Below are positions 24,143 through 37,700 of a stretch of 64,000 nt of DNA, piece after piece (positions within the stretch are counted from its first letter, which is position 1; each line of letters opens with the position of its first letter). Source of the stretch: Telopea speciosissima (taxonomy: Eukaryota; Streptophyta; Magnoliopsida; Proteales; Proteaceae). Under the pieces are notes generated by a model, which made no database searches, was not told where the DNA came from, and saw nothing but the letters and a program-made list of their open reading frames with translations. The position numbers were made by a program, and so were the translations under genes. Where the stretch lies: NCBI RefSeq assembly GCF_018873765.1, contig NC_057921.1, positions 65,461,557 to 65,525,556 of the forward strand. Reading direction: 5' to 3'.

Positions 24143-25605
24143 AAAAAAAAAGGGTAAAGTACACGTATCCCCCTAGAATGCACCCAATATTCCTCGTACC
24201 CCCCTAAGCGGCTCAATATTTCGCGTACCACCCCTGCTTTACACCCCAAATGGCAGATAGATCCAATCCGTTAAATACCCCCGTTAGATGCCAAAATTTT
24301 GACCATTTTACCCTTTGCTCTAGTTTCTTAAATTTGAAAAGACTTAATTACCCTCACTTATTTGTTACCCTAAACTAATTGAAAATGACCATTTTACCCT
24401 TTGTTTTATTTTTATAAATGAAAAGACCTAATTGCCCTCATTTATGTATTACCCTAACCTAATTTGAAAAGACTATTTTACCCCTAAATATGTGTTCCTA
24501 AAAACCCCAAAATGCCCTCATCTTCCCCGTATCATCATCTTCTTTTACATACCCACCACCACCACCGCCACCCACCATTAAAGAAAATAGATAGTCTTTT
24601 CGAGCGAGGGAACTCACTCCACAAGAGTTTGATCGACTTGTGATTTTAGGGGGAGGTCTCAAACTGAAAGATCTATGGACTCCACATAACAAGTGCCCCA
24701 AACAGCAAGTGGAGAGAGGGTTCAAAGTCTGAAATCAAACCCAGCAGAGGATATGGAACCAACCTTTATTGCTGGCCTTGATCTCAGAACCCCACTTTTT
24801 GTTTCGATCTGAAACTCAGCAAGGTAAGTCGCTCCTCTGTTTGTGAACACTCCTCCAAATCTGAAGCTGAATGGTCCAAGGATGAGGGACATTTCAACTA
24901 TCTTCCCTTTTCTCAGATTACCACCCAAAACAGGAGATAGAGTGATCCACTTCAAAGAATGATTGCAGCAGAAATCCAAAGAAAAAAAACAAGAACGAAA
25001 CAGAAAGGAAAGGATGGTAATCAAACCTGAGGAGAACTAGGAATGAATCGAGCAGGGAAAGTGAGAAAAAGAGAAATGCAGGCGCGTAATCACGGTTCAG
25101 TTCAAACTTGTTCCAACTGACTGTTACTTTTAATGGTGGTGATGGTGTTAATGGTGGGTGGCAATGGTGGTGGTGGGTATGTAAAAGAAGATGATGATTT
25201 GGGGAAGATGAGGGCATTTTGGGGTTTTTAGGAACAAATATTTAGGGGTAAAATAATCTTTTCAAATTAGGTTAGGGTAATACATAAATGAGGGCAATTA
25301 GGTCTTTTCATTTATAAAAATAAAACAAAGGGTAAAATAGTCATTTTCAATTAGTTTAGGGCAACAAATAGTGAGGGTAATTAAGTCTTTTAAGATTTAA
25401 GAAAATGGAGCAAAGGGTAAAATGGTCAAAATTTTAGCATCTACCGGTCGTATTTAATGCATTGGACCTATCTGGCATTTGGGGTGTAAAGCAGGGGTGA
25501 TACGTGGAATATTGAGGGGTGGTATGCGACATATTGAGTCGTTTAGGGGGTACGAGGAATATTGGGTGCATTATAAGGGGTACTAGTACTTTACCCAAAA
25601 AAAAA
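24143..25605. mobile_element. Mutator-type element with about 430-bp terminal inverted repeats
   Basis: The body is 24152-25596. The left end GGGTAAAGTACACGTATCCC and the right end GGGGTACTAGTACTTTACCC are reverse complements, and the pairing continues for roughly 430 bases on each side (24152-24580 with 25140-25596), with scattered mismatches. Nine A's flank both ends, consistent with a 9-bp Mutator TSD, but this is weak because the sequence is a homopolymer. Long TIRs and the lack of a transposase frame point to a nonautonomous MULE. The 560-base interior is less repetitive and may be captured DNA (see findings). Confidence 0.8.
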
Positions 25606-25735
25606 AATAGAGTTGGAAAAAAATGTGTACGGTTAATATACCCGTACTAAACACGAATTCTACACGATTTAAACGTTTAAAACTTAAAATAAAACCCACC
25701 AAAACTCCAAAAGCCCTTTCTCGAAACCACATACA

Positions 25736-28700
25736 GAAAACCGGAAGCCTTATTCTTCGGCAAGAATTTCTCCATCATCTGCCGCTGCAATCCTTCTTCC
25801 CTTCGAGCGATCCTGCCTCTGCAATCGACGAGTCTCCACTCTCAGGTGAGGATTATTAATCTCTCTCACTCTGGAATCTGGAATCTGGAATCTGAGAGCA
25901 AATGTGCTTCTTTTCTATTTTATTATTTGTAACTACAATCGTATCAATTTGAGTACTAAATCAATTGAAGTAAATAGAGTTGTTAAAAATGTGGGCTATT
26001 TTCTAAGACGAGACTCAGGGCATCCAAGCATCCACGCACATGCTGCTCCTCAGATCATGCATTGACTCTTTCACTCTAAGCACCCCAGAAGTCACAAGCA
26101 TTATTGATAAGCATATATGCCCACTAATGTTTGAAACCTTGAATAGGCAAAAAGGAGCTTTATTAAGGCATTTCCACATAGAAATATTTATACTTAGGAT
26201 GTAAATTGTTCTTCCAAAATCTTCTGTTTCCATTCCCATGACCATATCCTTCCTGCTTCATTAGAAAACTGACTGGTTTTTTGGTTGAAATGATACCAAC
26301 TCTAGAGAGAGAGGACAAAAGAGATGGTCCTGAAATGGATTAGTTGTTAGTTTAATCTTCAGGACATGAGAGACAATATTTTGGGGAAACAGAGTACAGT
26401 ACTACAGTGCCATTATGATCTATTAGTTCATAAACTTGAGTGAACATGGGGCTTCTAGGAATGTTCTCAGGTAGCTTAAATTATTCTATGGTGGGAATCC
26501 TGTTCAACCCACATATTAATGTGTTGACCTGTTCCAACAAATACTTCTAATACATTTCAATTATGTTAGCCAAAGTACAATAAAAAGTTTTTTTTCTTTT
26601 ACTGATTGATATGAAGAGTGACTGAAAGAATAATTGTTGGGATAGTTAGATCTTTGCCTCCTATTTACTGTTGCCTATATGTTATGCATACTGTCCTCTA
26701 ATTATAATAATCGATCTAATTTAATGTCGTCATATTCAATTCTGTATTTTGTTATTTTGGTCCTTTATATTTGTGTTGTTTGGTGTTATGCAATTTTGGT
26801 TTTTTTATATATTTCTTTGTTTATTAGGCACTAAGAAAAATGGTTAGAGAAAGAGATGAACTATGGAAGTATGTGGATGATTTAAAAGGGTGTTTTAAAT
26901 GTAAATTTTGTGAAGGGGAATATGTTGGTGGTATTTCAAGTGTGAAGTATCATTTGGCTTGTAAGAAAAGAAATGATATTGAAATATGCCCCAAAGTATC
27001 TGATGATGTGCAAGCTGAGGCACTTTGTTCTCTAAATAAGGAGAATAAAAAAGCCAGAATTGAAGAAAGTTCAACTACACGCAGTGTTGGTTCTTCACTG
27101 AGCCCTCAAGACAGTGAAATACGTAGAGGTCATTCTTTAAGTCCCCAACAATCATCTGTAGATGAAAATTTTAAACAGGAAGATAAAGATAGAGTTGATG
27201 ATGATTTGGCTCAATGTTTCATATTGAATAACATTTCATTTGATGTTGTTCAGTCTCCTAGTTTCATTTAGATGGTTCAGTCTGTTATTTGTTATGGTCC
27301 AAGTTATTCCATCCCCAGTTATTTGACATTGAGGACTAAATTGATGCAAAGGGCAAGGAAGAATGTTGACACATATGTTTCTTCAGTTAAGGAATCATGG
27401 ACTGTTTCAGGATGCACTATAATGTCGTATATGTGGATTGATATGATGGATCGTGCATTTATCAACGTTGTTGCTTACTCACCTAAGGGAACTATTTTTA
27501 TCAATTCCTTTGGGTGTTCTGATGTCTCGAAGACAGGACTATTTCTTAAAGACATACTTGGGTCTATGATAGAGGAAATTGGGCCAAACAAAGTTGTTCA
27601 ACTTATTTCAGACAATTTTTCTAATTATAGAGTTGCAGTTATGGATAAATACCATCATATTCACAGGATACAGTGTGCTACTCATGGATTGCAATTGCTT
27701 TTGAAAGACATTGATGCCCAAATTTCTTGGGTAGGAGAGGTATTTCAGAATGCAAAGTTAATTGTTGACTTTATGTATAAGCATGGTACAGTTTTAGCTT
27801 TAATGAGAGAAAGCACCGATAACAAAGAGTTGAGAAAACCTTGCAAGACTAGAATTACTTCTAGTTTTTTGATGCTTCAATCTATTCTTGATGTTGAGGA
27901 TAAGTTAAGAATAATGGTGGCATCATCAGAATGGATGAGTAATAAGCATTGCAGATCTGAATTTGGTGTGGTTGTCATTCAAATAATTCAGAGTACAGTG
28001 TTTTGGCTTAATGGAAAGGATGTATTATAAGTTTTAGAGCCTCTTGCCATAGCTCTTCGCTTAGTTGATAATGATGGAGCTACAAATCCATTTTTATATG
28101 AGGCAATAGAAATGGCAAGGAATGTTATCGTAGATCGTTGCAACCAAGACTCATCAAAGTATAAGAGGTTGTTGCAGTTGTTTGACAGTAGAAAAGAGTC
28201 CAACATATTACATCATGTGCATGTGGTTGCTGTTTTTCTTAATCCCTTGTTTATGTATGAAGGAAAGATTTCATACAACCAGGATGATGTGCAAAAAACA
28301 ATGATCTATATCATAAAGACCATGGTTCCTCCAGATGATAAGAAACAATTCGACAGGGAAATTAAAAACTATTATGAGAAGGATGAGGAGATATTTCATG
28401 AACTTTCATTGGCAATGATTGATTGTCATCCACGTAAGTACAAAAGTTTGATAAATTTTATTGCTATTATATTTTACATTCTTATTTCATTTCTCTTTAT
28501 TCTTATAAATTCAGTAATGAATTTATTCTCTATTATTATTATTTTTTCTTTTATATTTGTAGGTTCATGGTGGTCTATGCATGGAAGTTCTATTCCTTTG
28601 CTTCAAAAAATTGCTATTCACATTTTGAGTCAGCCTTGTAGTTCATCATCATGTGAGAGAAATTGGAGTGCTTTTGAAGTAGTACAGACCAAGAAAAGAC

Positions 28701-28850
28701 AAACTCTCTCATGATATTTTGGAAGATTTGGTTTACATAAGGATGAATTCCCTTATGAAAATCAAGTCGAGAGATATTCAGAAGTTTGATAAAGAATCAA
28801 TTAATTTAGATAAATTTATTGAGATTCCAATAGATGAAGATGATTATTGA
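25736..28850 (+). mobile_element. Decayed hAT transposase gene (BED finger, DUF659, dimerization region)
   Basis: A probable noncoding leader exon ends at 25845 (CTCAG|GTGAGG) and joins at 26828 just before ATG 26840. Reading from 26840 in one frame: a BED-type zinc finger (CKFC ... HLACKKRNDIEIC), a charged linker, a DUF659 transposase core (SGCTIMSYMWIDM, SPKGTIFINS, VVQLISDNFSNY), an HLEPL-like segment, then, after an intron 28434-28560, SSCERNWSAFE and KKRQTLS of the hAT dimerization region. In-frame stops lie at 27269 and 28028, and a one-base shift near 28695 moves the last part (DILEDLVYIRMNS) into another frame, ending at 28850. The usual SDGW motif reads SYMW. No TIRs or 8-bp TSD were found. 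Most likely a dead transposon or transposase-derived pseudogene. Confidence 0.88.
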
Positions 28851-29404
28851 GTTGGAGTTCAAGTTGAGAAGGAGGCTAGAAGGGAAGATAATGTATTATG
28901 GCTTGATAGAGAACTAGGGATTAGATCCGCACTTGACTCTGATAATATTAACACCTCCAGTTTATAATGACACTCTAAATCAATTGTACAATATCAACAA
29001 TATTCCTTTCACATATGATTCAAAGACAAAAGTACCATCATGGTTCTAACAGATGTCATTGATACATTGATGTGTTTTATGGTAAACTTATGGGATATAA
29101 TAGGGGATTAACTATTCAGCTATTATATTTTATTTTATTCCAGTTGTGAGGTTTCATTTTGATAAAATCATAATCTACCTGTTATTATTTAGGTGATGTA
29201 TATGTTTGTTGCATAATAAATAAATGTCTGTATTTTTCCTCCTGGATATTTACAGAAAAACTCCATTAAACACATATTACATGCATACTATATTATTGTT
29301 ATACACATTTTTTATGCCAATTTTTTTAAAAGTATTATTGGTGTCTAGTTCATTTATTACCCATACATATTCTTACCTATTTTTGTACTTGAACGTATTG
29401 TAGT
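28851..29404. other. 3' flank of the hAT gene
   Basis: AT-rich, no gene seen. The missing right terminus of the hAT element, if any, should lie here. Confidence 0.4.
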
Positions 29405-29550
29405 CCCATTTATGCGAGGTTCAAGGAGGAATGAGGCGGAGTTGTTCCTAACCTCTAGCATTTTTTAATAAAGTGATCGTCCTCAGGACTCAAACTCGAG
29501 CATTTGCCCTAGCAGCCTGAACTTACCATTGCTCTAAGCAATAGCCCCCA
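29405..29550 (-). mobile_element. tRNA-derived SINE
   Basis: On the minus strand, GCTTAGAGCAATGGTAAG resembles a pol III A box and GAGTTTGAGTCC a B box, about 30 bases apart, followed by a body ending near 29405 (CTCGCATAAATGGGACTAC). Head-body layout fits a plant tRNA-derived SINE. No clear TSD was found. Confidence 0.6.
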
Positions 29551-30929
29551 TTATGCAGTTAGTATATGCTTAAATTTAAATTTGATGTATTTATTTCACC
29601 AAAGAAGACAATATTTTGCCACTAAGTATAGTTTGGGGACAAGTCCTTAATAAATTTTTTGAAATGGACCCACATGTGGTGTAATTACTACACCATTTAA
29701 ATGGTATAATTACTCCCATTATACATAATGACCAAAATACATGTGTCCCATGTGGTTCAGCAAACCAATGGCTCATCCCCTGATTATTAAATAAAAGAGA
29801 AAGGAGACTTTTTTTTTGGTAACCAAAGGGAAAAGAGATGTAGCCTAGTTTCATGGCAGAACTAGGCCAATATCTACCGCATGGCAGGTTAATTGGGTCT
29901 AAATTTATTTAAAGGTAAACCCCTCCCCCTTTTTTTGATGAAAACCCCTCACCCTTTCATGTGTCAAGATTGGCCCCAAAAAGTGCCCCACAATGTATCC
30001 TAATAAGGTATAGAAAAATGGTTATGAGAGTGTCTATTGAATTATTTTGGACTAATAAGGAGACAAAGGTAGATGAGCAATAGAGAATTAGGGCCCAGAA
30101 TTTGACAACTAACTAATACATGATATCCTCTTTTCATCCAACAATTCAAATTTTGAGACTTTTATGTGACATGGTAGGAATCGATGGTGCAGTATTGCCA
30201 ATCAAGTGCAACATTTTTCTTGCTTAATGATCCTTTGAAAAAGAGGAGGAAGAGTTGCAGTTTTCCCCCCTTATCATCCCCAATGAGTATGCAAAAGAAA
30301 ATCCAAATCATCCCAAAGAAAGTTCTTTCAGATTTCATTGACTTGCTTCAGCCACATATACCCACCCTCGAGTTCAAGATATGTAGGGAGAAAATGAGCG
30401 ATTGAACAGTGATACTCTCACTGCAGTTTGCAAGTCTCTAAAATACGATTGGTTGCAAGAGAAATTAAAAGGAAGGGAAATAAAAATTTTCGAACATTAA
30501 AAGTAAACTTTTGTAATTATTACCCAATATGCAATTTTTATTGAGAAAGAATTCTCCAGTCTGAAAGACCACTGTAGTCTAGGACTCGAGAGGGATACAA
30601 TAATCATTCTAAAAGTAATTTTTATTAGAGTGACTCTTGGAATCCAAGATAGTTTGGGGACACGAGCAAAGAGCATTTCAGACACTTTGTCCTACAGGGG
30701 GAGAATTTATTCTATTTTTGTAGTTTTGTTGCTCCATATCATGATGTATTGTCCCTATTGGGGGGGGGGGGGGGAGAGTTTATTCCGTTGTGGTTTTTTG
30801 CTTCACACCACGATGTCTCATCGTTGCTCTACTGACCAAAAAACTTTTCTCCATTTTTATTTTACTTAATCCAAGGAATTAAAATTGAGATTTAGATGCA
30901 AAGTAAAGTTAAAATATAAGGGAAAAGCT
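29551..30929. other. Intergenic DNA, no gene seen
   Basis: No protein-like frame. A G15 run lies at 30760-30774. Confidence 0.45.
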
Positions 30930-31076
30930 TGGGTATGCTAACGGTATACCATATGCTAGCACCTTATGTGTATATCTCTCTCTTCCCCCTTTGAAGGGTA
31001 AGGGAGTCATTTCAAAGGGGGGAATAAAGAGATAGACACATCGGATGCTAACATCCGGTATGCTAGCCCTCATCCT
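30930..31076. repeat. Foldback repeat, GCTAGCA / TCTATCTCTCTC type
   Basis: The left arm (GGGTATGCTAACGGTATACC, then ATGTGTATATCTCTCTC) pairs with the right arm (GAGATAGACACATCGGATGC, then GGTATGCTAGCCC). The loop side contains GGGAGTCATTTCAAAGGGG. It shares words with the hairpins at 55205 and 62088. Confidence 0.75.
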
Positions 31077-31746
31077 AAATTTAATAATCAAATATGGAAT
31101 GATAATAGAGAACAGGAATTAATGATGCTAGTCAGTGTTTTGAAAGTTCAATCACTGTGGTTTAAGAGGTGAAAAAATTTCGCCTCCATGGATTGCATAA
31201 AGTTTCATATTGAGAAGTCAACCTTCACACAAAATGTGCCACAGCCATTAAGAGAGCCTTTTCTTGTAAGCCTCCTAATTTGAGCTCTAGAGTGCTGACC
31301 TGACCAATTCCCCATCGAACAATGTCAATGTTACTTCTTTTTTTTTGAAAATATCATTTATAACAAAGAAATATTACAGTAGACCCCATCCTTCACTCTT
31401 AAAAAATTCTTAAATCTATTAATATTTTTGGATATCAATGGCATTTTGGCAGGTTAGGAGCAATAAATTCAAATATCCGGTCATATTCATAACGAACAAA
31501 TCTGTTGATCTTACCATCCACATTTGCATTGAATTGTCGGTCCTGGACAATCCTCCCTTCACCCGCAGGATTGCCTTACTGATTGGTTTAATCCTCGGAA
31601 TCTTCTTGCAACCGAAAGCACCAAACAGCTCAGGAGGCAGCCTGAGTACCTCTGAGATTCCTGTTTCCACTAATGCATGTAATTAAGTGGCCAGTTATCT
31701 CTTACTCAATCACAGTTGCTGCTCTCTATAGTATCACACTTCTGTT
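31077..31746. other. 3' flank of SEC10
   Basis: The part nearest 31747 should hold the SEC10 3' UTR (minus strand). No other gene is seen. Confidence 0.5.
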
Positions 31747-34700
31747 TCAACTCGAACCTGCCCACAACGAACTCAATCTGGAAGCAAGTTTGGCACTCTT
31801 ATAGTCTTCTCTAAGCTGAATGAACCTGAATTGACAGTAAATCCAACAGTTGCTTCTCAGAAAAAATCTCTTAACAGCCAAATAGAAGCACCAAATTCTG
31901 CAAAATGCATACCTCTGTGCATCTTTCCGGATGCTAGGAGTTCCCTCGAACAATGTGGAGAGGCTTTCAGGTGCAACAATGAAGACATTGGCCATGCTGA
32001 AGATAAAAATATAAATACAAAACTCACCAGTCCATATTCAATAAAGTAAAAAATTTGATAATTGAAAATCCAACAGAGAAATTAGAAAGCATTTACAGAA
32101 ATTGTGTCACATACATGCCCAACAATTCGAATTTCTCGTCAACTGTGGGAGCATTAAAGCTGCGGACAAACTCCCCATACTCAGTTATGTCACGCTTCAA
32201 CCGCAGCCCGCCACTGCATAAAAAGGAAAAACACAGACAAGTAAATGAAACAGAGCATGGGGGCAATCAATAAAGAGCAGGGCTGTTTTCTCCTCAAATA
32301 AAATATCTAAATAGTCAAAGGAAGAAGAGGGGGGGGGGATAAGTCAATAGATGGGGTTAGGACCAGCTCAACATGGTGAAGTCAAAGGTCAAGGCTGACC
32401 AGGGAACAATCCTGGCCTAGAATTCTGTAATTCTAGATCCATGACCAATTATGTGAACTAACAAGCCCAGGCCTAACTAAAGGGGGCCTCCCTGGAAAAC
32501 CTTACTGCCCAGGACTTAGTCCAGTTCATGGCCAGCTTCAGTTAGTCTAATTTTTTTTTTTTGTAATAATGGAACTAATACAACAGCATCTCTCTTGATT
32601 AGTTTTCTACTTTAGTTACTTCAAATCCGAATACTATTGCTCAGTAAAACACTGACTCTCAAAGCTAATAAATCGTCTGTCTTGTGACTCTTGTCTAAAA
32701 CACAAAAATTGGTATCACCATGGTCACCGGGGCTCGGCCTTTATGCCCCAGCTAGCCTGATGAGCAATAGGCTGGTAAAGTCAAGCCCCACCCAGAATTT
32801 GAACAAGTCTAAGACTCTAGGATGAGGCCTAGTCCATGAGCCTGCCTGAAGTTCAAAGTCAAGCCAGACCCAGCCCATTGACAGCCCTAATGAAGACCTG
32901 ATTTTGTCAGCCTGATGATCAGTTAACCATGCCCTAGTGATATATATACAATCATACAAACAGAAAGTTACAGTCCTCCACATGATAGTAATCTTATAAC
33001 TCCTAAAAAAGGCCATTCATCTAGGCATTATTAAAAAAAAATGAACATCAAGGTAGAAACACTACTAGCATTGCACATTGAATAGACATCATCAATGATG
33101 TGCCTATACATATAAATCCCTACTCTCTAGACCTTTATTTGTACCTACTACCTAGGCATCCTAGGATATAGGTAAATGACTGCAGCCTACAAGGCTAGAA
33201 TGGAACTACCAACAGATATCGAGTCTCAAAAGCTATTTTTGTATTAGTTTGGCAGCTCCTTCCCAAGATTAAGTATTTGCATCCCCTGGTGCTCTGAGAA
33301 ATTAGAATTAAGTGAAAAGAAAAGGCATTAAATTGATAATTTTAAAAAGTTTATTTATTCATTATTTACTTAATTTTTAATTTTTTTGTATAAAACTCCT
33401 GAAGCTCATAAACTTCACATCTAGTGACATTTCTTGTTGACTAAAAAAGAAATAGTTATTATTTATTAATTAATTAATAGCTGTCATATTAATACAACAT
33501 AATGAAACCAACAAGTATGCGTGCAAAGGCCCATTACCTGGGATTAAAAGTGAACTTCTGCCAGTGATTAAGTAACCCTTTGTGCAAGCGATTTCCCTAA
33601 AATCACAACGTTCACCTCCTTATCATCATCATTTAAGAAAATAAAGCCATACAATAGCCAATAGGTGCCAAAAATAGAACTGAAATAAAGCAATATAGAC
33701 AAGATAGAGATCTCAGAATAGATTGCTGCTGTAAAATCCTAGCATAACATGAGAACAGGAACATATATAGCTTCTCTCAGTGGATATGAGTGAATGCCAA
33801 ATGTCATATTATCGTTCCAGAACGTCTGAGTCCTCCTAACAGAAATAAGTATGAAGAGCATGTTTGGCTAAGCTTCTGGCACCCTGCTTCTGAGAAGCAG
33901 AAGGTAAGAAGTGCGAGAAGGGCAGCTTCTCAGGCTTCTTGGCTTCTAGTGAAAATGGTCCAAATGCCCAGCTGTCATTGTATCCACTTCTGGGGCCTTC
34001 TCATCTTGAGAAGCTGACTTCTCAGAATTAAAGAAGCAGACGCCCAAGAAGGTTAGCCGAACATGCACGAAGTACTAAAACTAAACAATCCAACAAGATA
34101 GTCATGCATGCAACAAAGGATCCTCCGTCCATGCATTTGGAAGGCGTAAAAAAGCAACCGCAGGGTAAGCTAATAATAACAAGTCCCATGCGTTTAGAAG
34201 CCTACCCATACAGATGCTTTTTCATACCGTCCAGAGGCATGAGTAGAGGATACTTCCCCCATGCATAGATCTTGGTGTACTGATGCAAGCATGCTCATTA
34301 GTATACAAAATTATACACATGCATTCATGTTCAAACATGGATAAATTACCCACAGCAGGTGACACCATGACAGAGTTTGATCAACAACAGGCAAGGAAGC
34401 ATTCAACATAAACCAATCCAAGAATAGGGGGGTGGAGGAGAATTGATCAAGAGTGTTAAATTACCATACCAATTCAGTTAGGAAAGCTTGTTTGTTTAGA
34501 CCTTCTAGGGCAGTGAAAGCAGACTCAAGTACACGAGAGAGGTATGCAACAACTCTGAAAATAAGGAAAAATCATCAAGTATGAACTACCTTGATATTAA
34601 AAAAAAATCTCTATCATAATAAAGTTGGATGTACCTTGTACAGGCATTTGTTGGCCGATGGTCAGGAGCAATTCCATCATCCGGAGACCGGTAATCAGTT

Positions 34701-37700
34701 GCTTTCTGTTCAGCAGATAGCAATCGCTCTACCTGCACAATGGTTTAGTATGTAAGGAAGAGAAACTTAAGTACACCAACAAACAACTTCCATGAAAATA
34801 TAAAATAAACACCAGCATTGTTATAATAAATATTGTAATAAACAGAGGAAAATATATGAAAAACTGGTATTGACAGAGTCCACAAAAATCTGGTCTTCAA
34901 AAATAGTTGTCTTTGGATAGAGAATTCTTATGTCCAAACCTCAGCCATAACAGTTTCAATGCATTGTTGGAGCCCTTTATAAGCGGCTGCCTCAGCACTA
35001 GACATTGCTGTCGCCATTTCTTCACAGGAAGCAGCATGTGCACCATCAACAGGAAGTAAGAGACGAGAAATAGAGTTTGCAAAGTACTGGAGAAAGGATC
35101 AAACATCATCAATTAGAGCTTCAAATATCCACCTATGGTGAATAATCTATGCCCAAAAAACAATAGCAGCATATAAAATTGTGTCCAAAGGCAACTTACT
35201 TGCTGGACTATAGCTACACTGCTAGCACAGCGTTGCACCGCCACCATGAAAGATCTGAAGCTACTTTCACCAGCAGCAGCAGCAGCTTCTGCCTACACAT
35301 CATAACCAATCTATTTGTCTCATGCTTGACTCAAGAAAATTTTCAATTTCATAGGGAAGAGGAAAAAATCCATAACAATGACAGCTGAATGAAATCCTTT
35401 TATTATTATTAAATTTTGCATAAAAATAAATTAGCTGAATTAAATCTTTTAATACAAAAGATATGGAATTCATAAGGCGCATGGTTGAGCAATTACAGCA
35501 GAAGCAGCTGCGGCAGCCACCCTTCTACTAACGCTTGTGCCCAGCACAAACCTTTCTCTCAAAGCAGCAGCTTCATTCAAACCCTCTCTTGCTCGCTCTA
35601 GCCCTTCTGTTATATATTGGCCAACCTGCAAAAAGTAATAACCTGAGTAAACTCCACCAGGGTGGCATAGACAGGTAAACCTGAACCTGATTGCAGAGCA
35701 GAATGTAGAACTAAAATTAGTCATACTTACTTGGTCAAGCACGCAAGTGAACACCGCTCGCACATTAGACGCATGAGTAGCAGGCTGTGAAAGAACACAT
35801 TAAGAATCAATTGTAGTGAAACACATGATGAACATGGAAAGACTTCATGCTTAACAGGTTCATCACGAGAATATGCAGAACAGAATATGGATATCATCAA
35901 ATTTCAGTAATACATCAGGAAAAGAGCAAGGAAATGATATCACAACCTTGGTGGTAAATTCATCAGCTGGCATTTTACATGGTATTAGACCAAATTAGTG
36001 CCAGTACTGGCAACCTACTTAAAGATCCTTCTTGGTTAAGTAGTTAAAGATGAAATGGATCTTGCATGTGTAATTTTCGTGGACAAGCTGTTAAAGATGC
36101 AATAATTAATAACTTGTTTGTTCAGAATTATGACTATAATACTACATAGAAAATGAAATTTGCATTCTTTTGTGAAAAGTCAGAAAACACAGGAAAATAA
36201 ATGATGAAAATAAAAAACACACATTTGTTAAAAAATTGTGAACTCAGAAATTCATAGGATAAAAAGGGAAATGGAAAACAAAATTGACACAAGCCTACAT
36301 AAACCAGGAGATAACATCTATGATTATTCAAGAAAAGAGTAGTATGCCAACCTAATGGAAACCTGGGACACCTGACGAATCAACATGTTCACAGAAAACT
36401 ATTACAGTAACAAACTAATTACAACATCAACTACTCATGAACAAATGTTCAAGAACAACTTAAATTCTCAAAACGTCCACATTATCTGTCCCCATATTTG
36501 AAACGTTTCTGCAGGGACTTCCAGATCGCGGGCCTCAAGAGCAATATGAACAGAAACCAACTAGTATTATCTTATTTGTAATTTTGCAGACGAGTTCATG
36601 CATGACTGATGTTGGTATCCACAGTACGGACACTTCATGATTTTTTTATTGTTAAGAATTAGAAAGGACAAAAAAAAAATTTTTGAGAGAAAGAGAGCTT
36701 GCTGGTAGAAAGAAAAACACAACATATGCAGTGGCATAAATAAGAAACATATATATACATGAACAGAAGTGTAAGCATGTCAAACTTTTAGAGTTTCCAG
36801 ATCAAACATGGATACATGTGATCTGTATCCTTGTTATGTAGAGTACAACATAAGAAAGCAACAGTTCGCACAGTTCTCTCTGCTCTTGATTTCACATATC
36901 AGAATGAAGAGTCAATGACCTGATTGTTTAACATAGAAGAATACAAAGGAGACCGCATCAGGATTTCTTGGGCTTTTCAAAGGCTTCATGTGTCATTATG
37001 TACTTCCAGAAACAAGTTTCAGGAAATACCAGGTTCTTCTACAATGTAGAAGAGGACTATGAAGTATGAACATCATTTCACATCGAAATTTGAACCCAAT
37101 TAGACCATGCCTGCTAGAGTTTTAGTACCCACAAAGAATTGGGGGTTGTGGTAACAACGAATCATCGATCAAACCTATACACATGGGAAACCTGTCGAAA
37201 ATATTCCTGAAAGATTTTTACCTGGGGAGAAAACAGAGTGCATCTAGAAATTGCCTCTTCATTCCATCGTACAAATTCTGTCACTACTGTGACCGATATT
37301 TGCTGTTGGGAAGATGCTATTGCAGCTCCTTTTGAGCGTCCAATTGACCCAGTCGAATCAATCTGCTGCTGGTTTTCAGCACGTAATTCTTCCATCTACA
37401 GAATATGTAATACATAAGGTTGACGTAATTGACAAACACGAACCAAATTTACCAACCTGAACCAAGGTTGCAGGATTGAGAAATAATAATGGTGTAAACC
37501 TTCGCCTGATAGAGTTGTCTGAGGGAAGCCTGCTCATGCTCAGGATACTCATCTTTGTGACCAAGAAACAGAGACTCTGTAAGGCCTGAATAAACAGGTA
37601 TTTATTTTTAGAAGACAAACATAAGGGACCTGAGAGCTAGGAATCCAGCATATAATACTTTTGCTAAGAAAATGACATTTAAAAATGTAGTTTCCCTTAG

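Noticed and set aside
30184-30405. 73-codon frame (MVQYCQSSATFFLL) as a possible gene
   Set aside because: No family resemblance, no splice context and no sign of codon bias above background.
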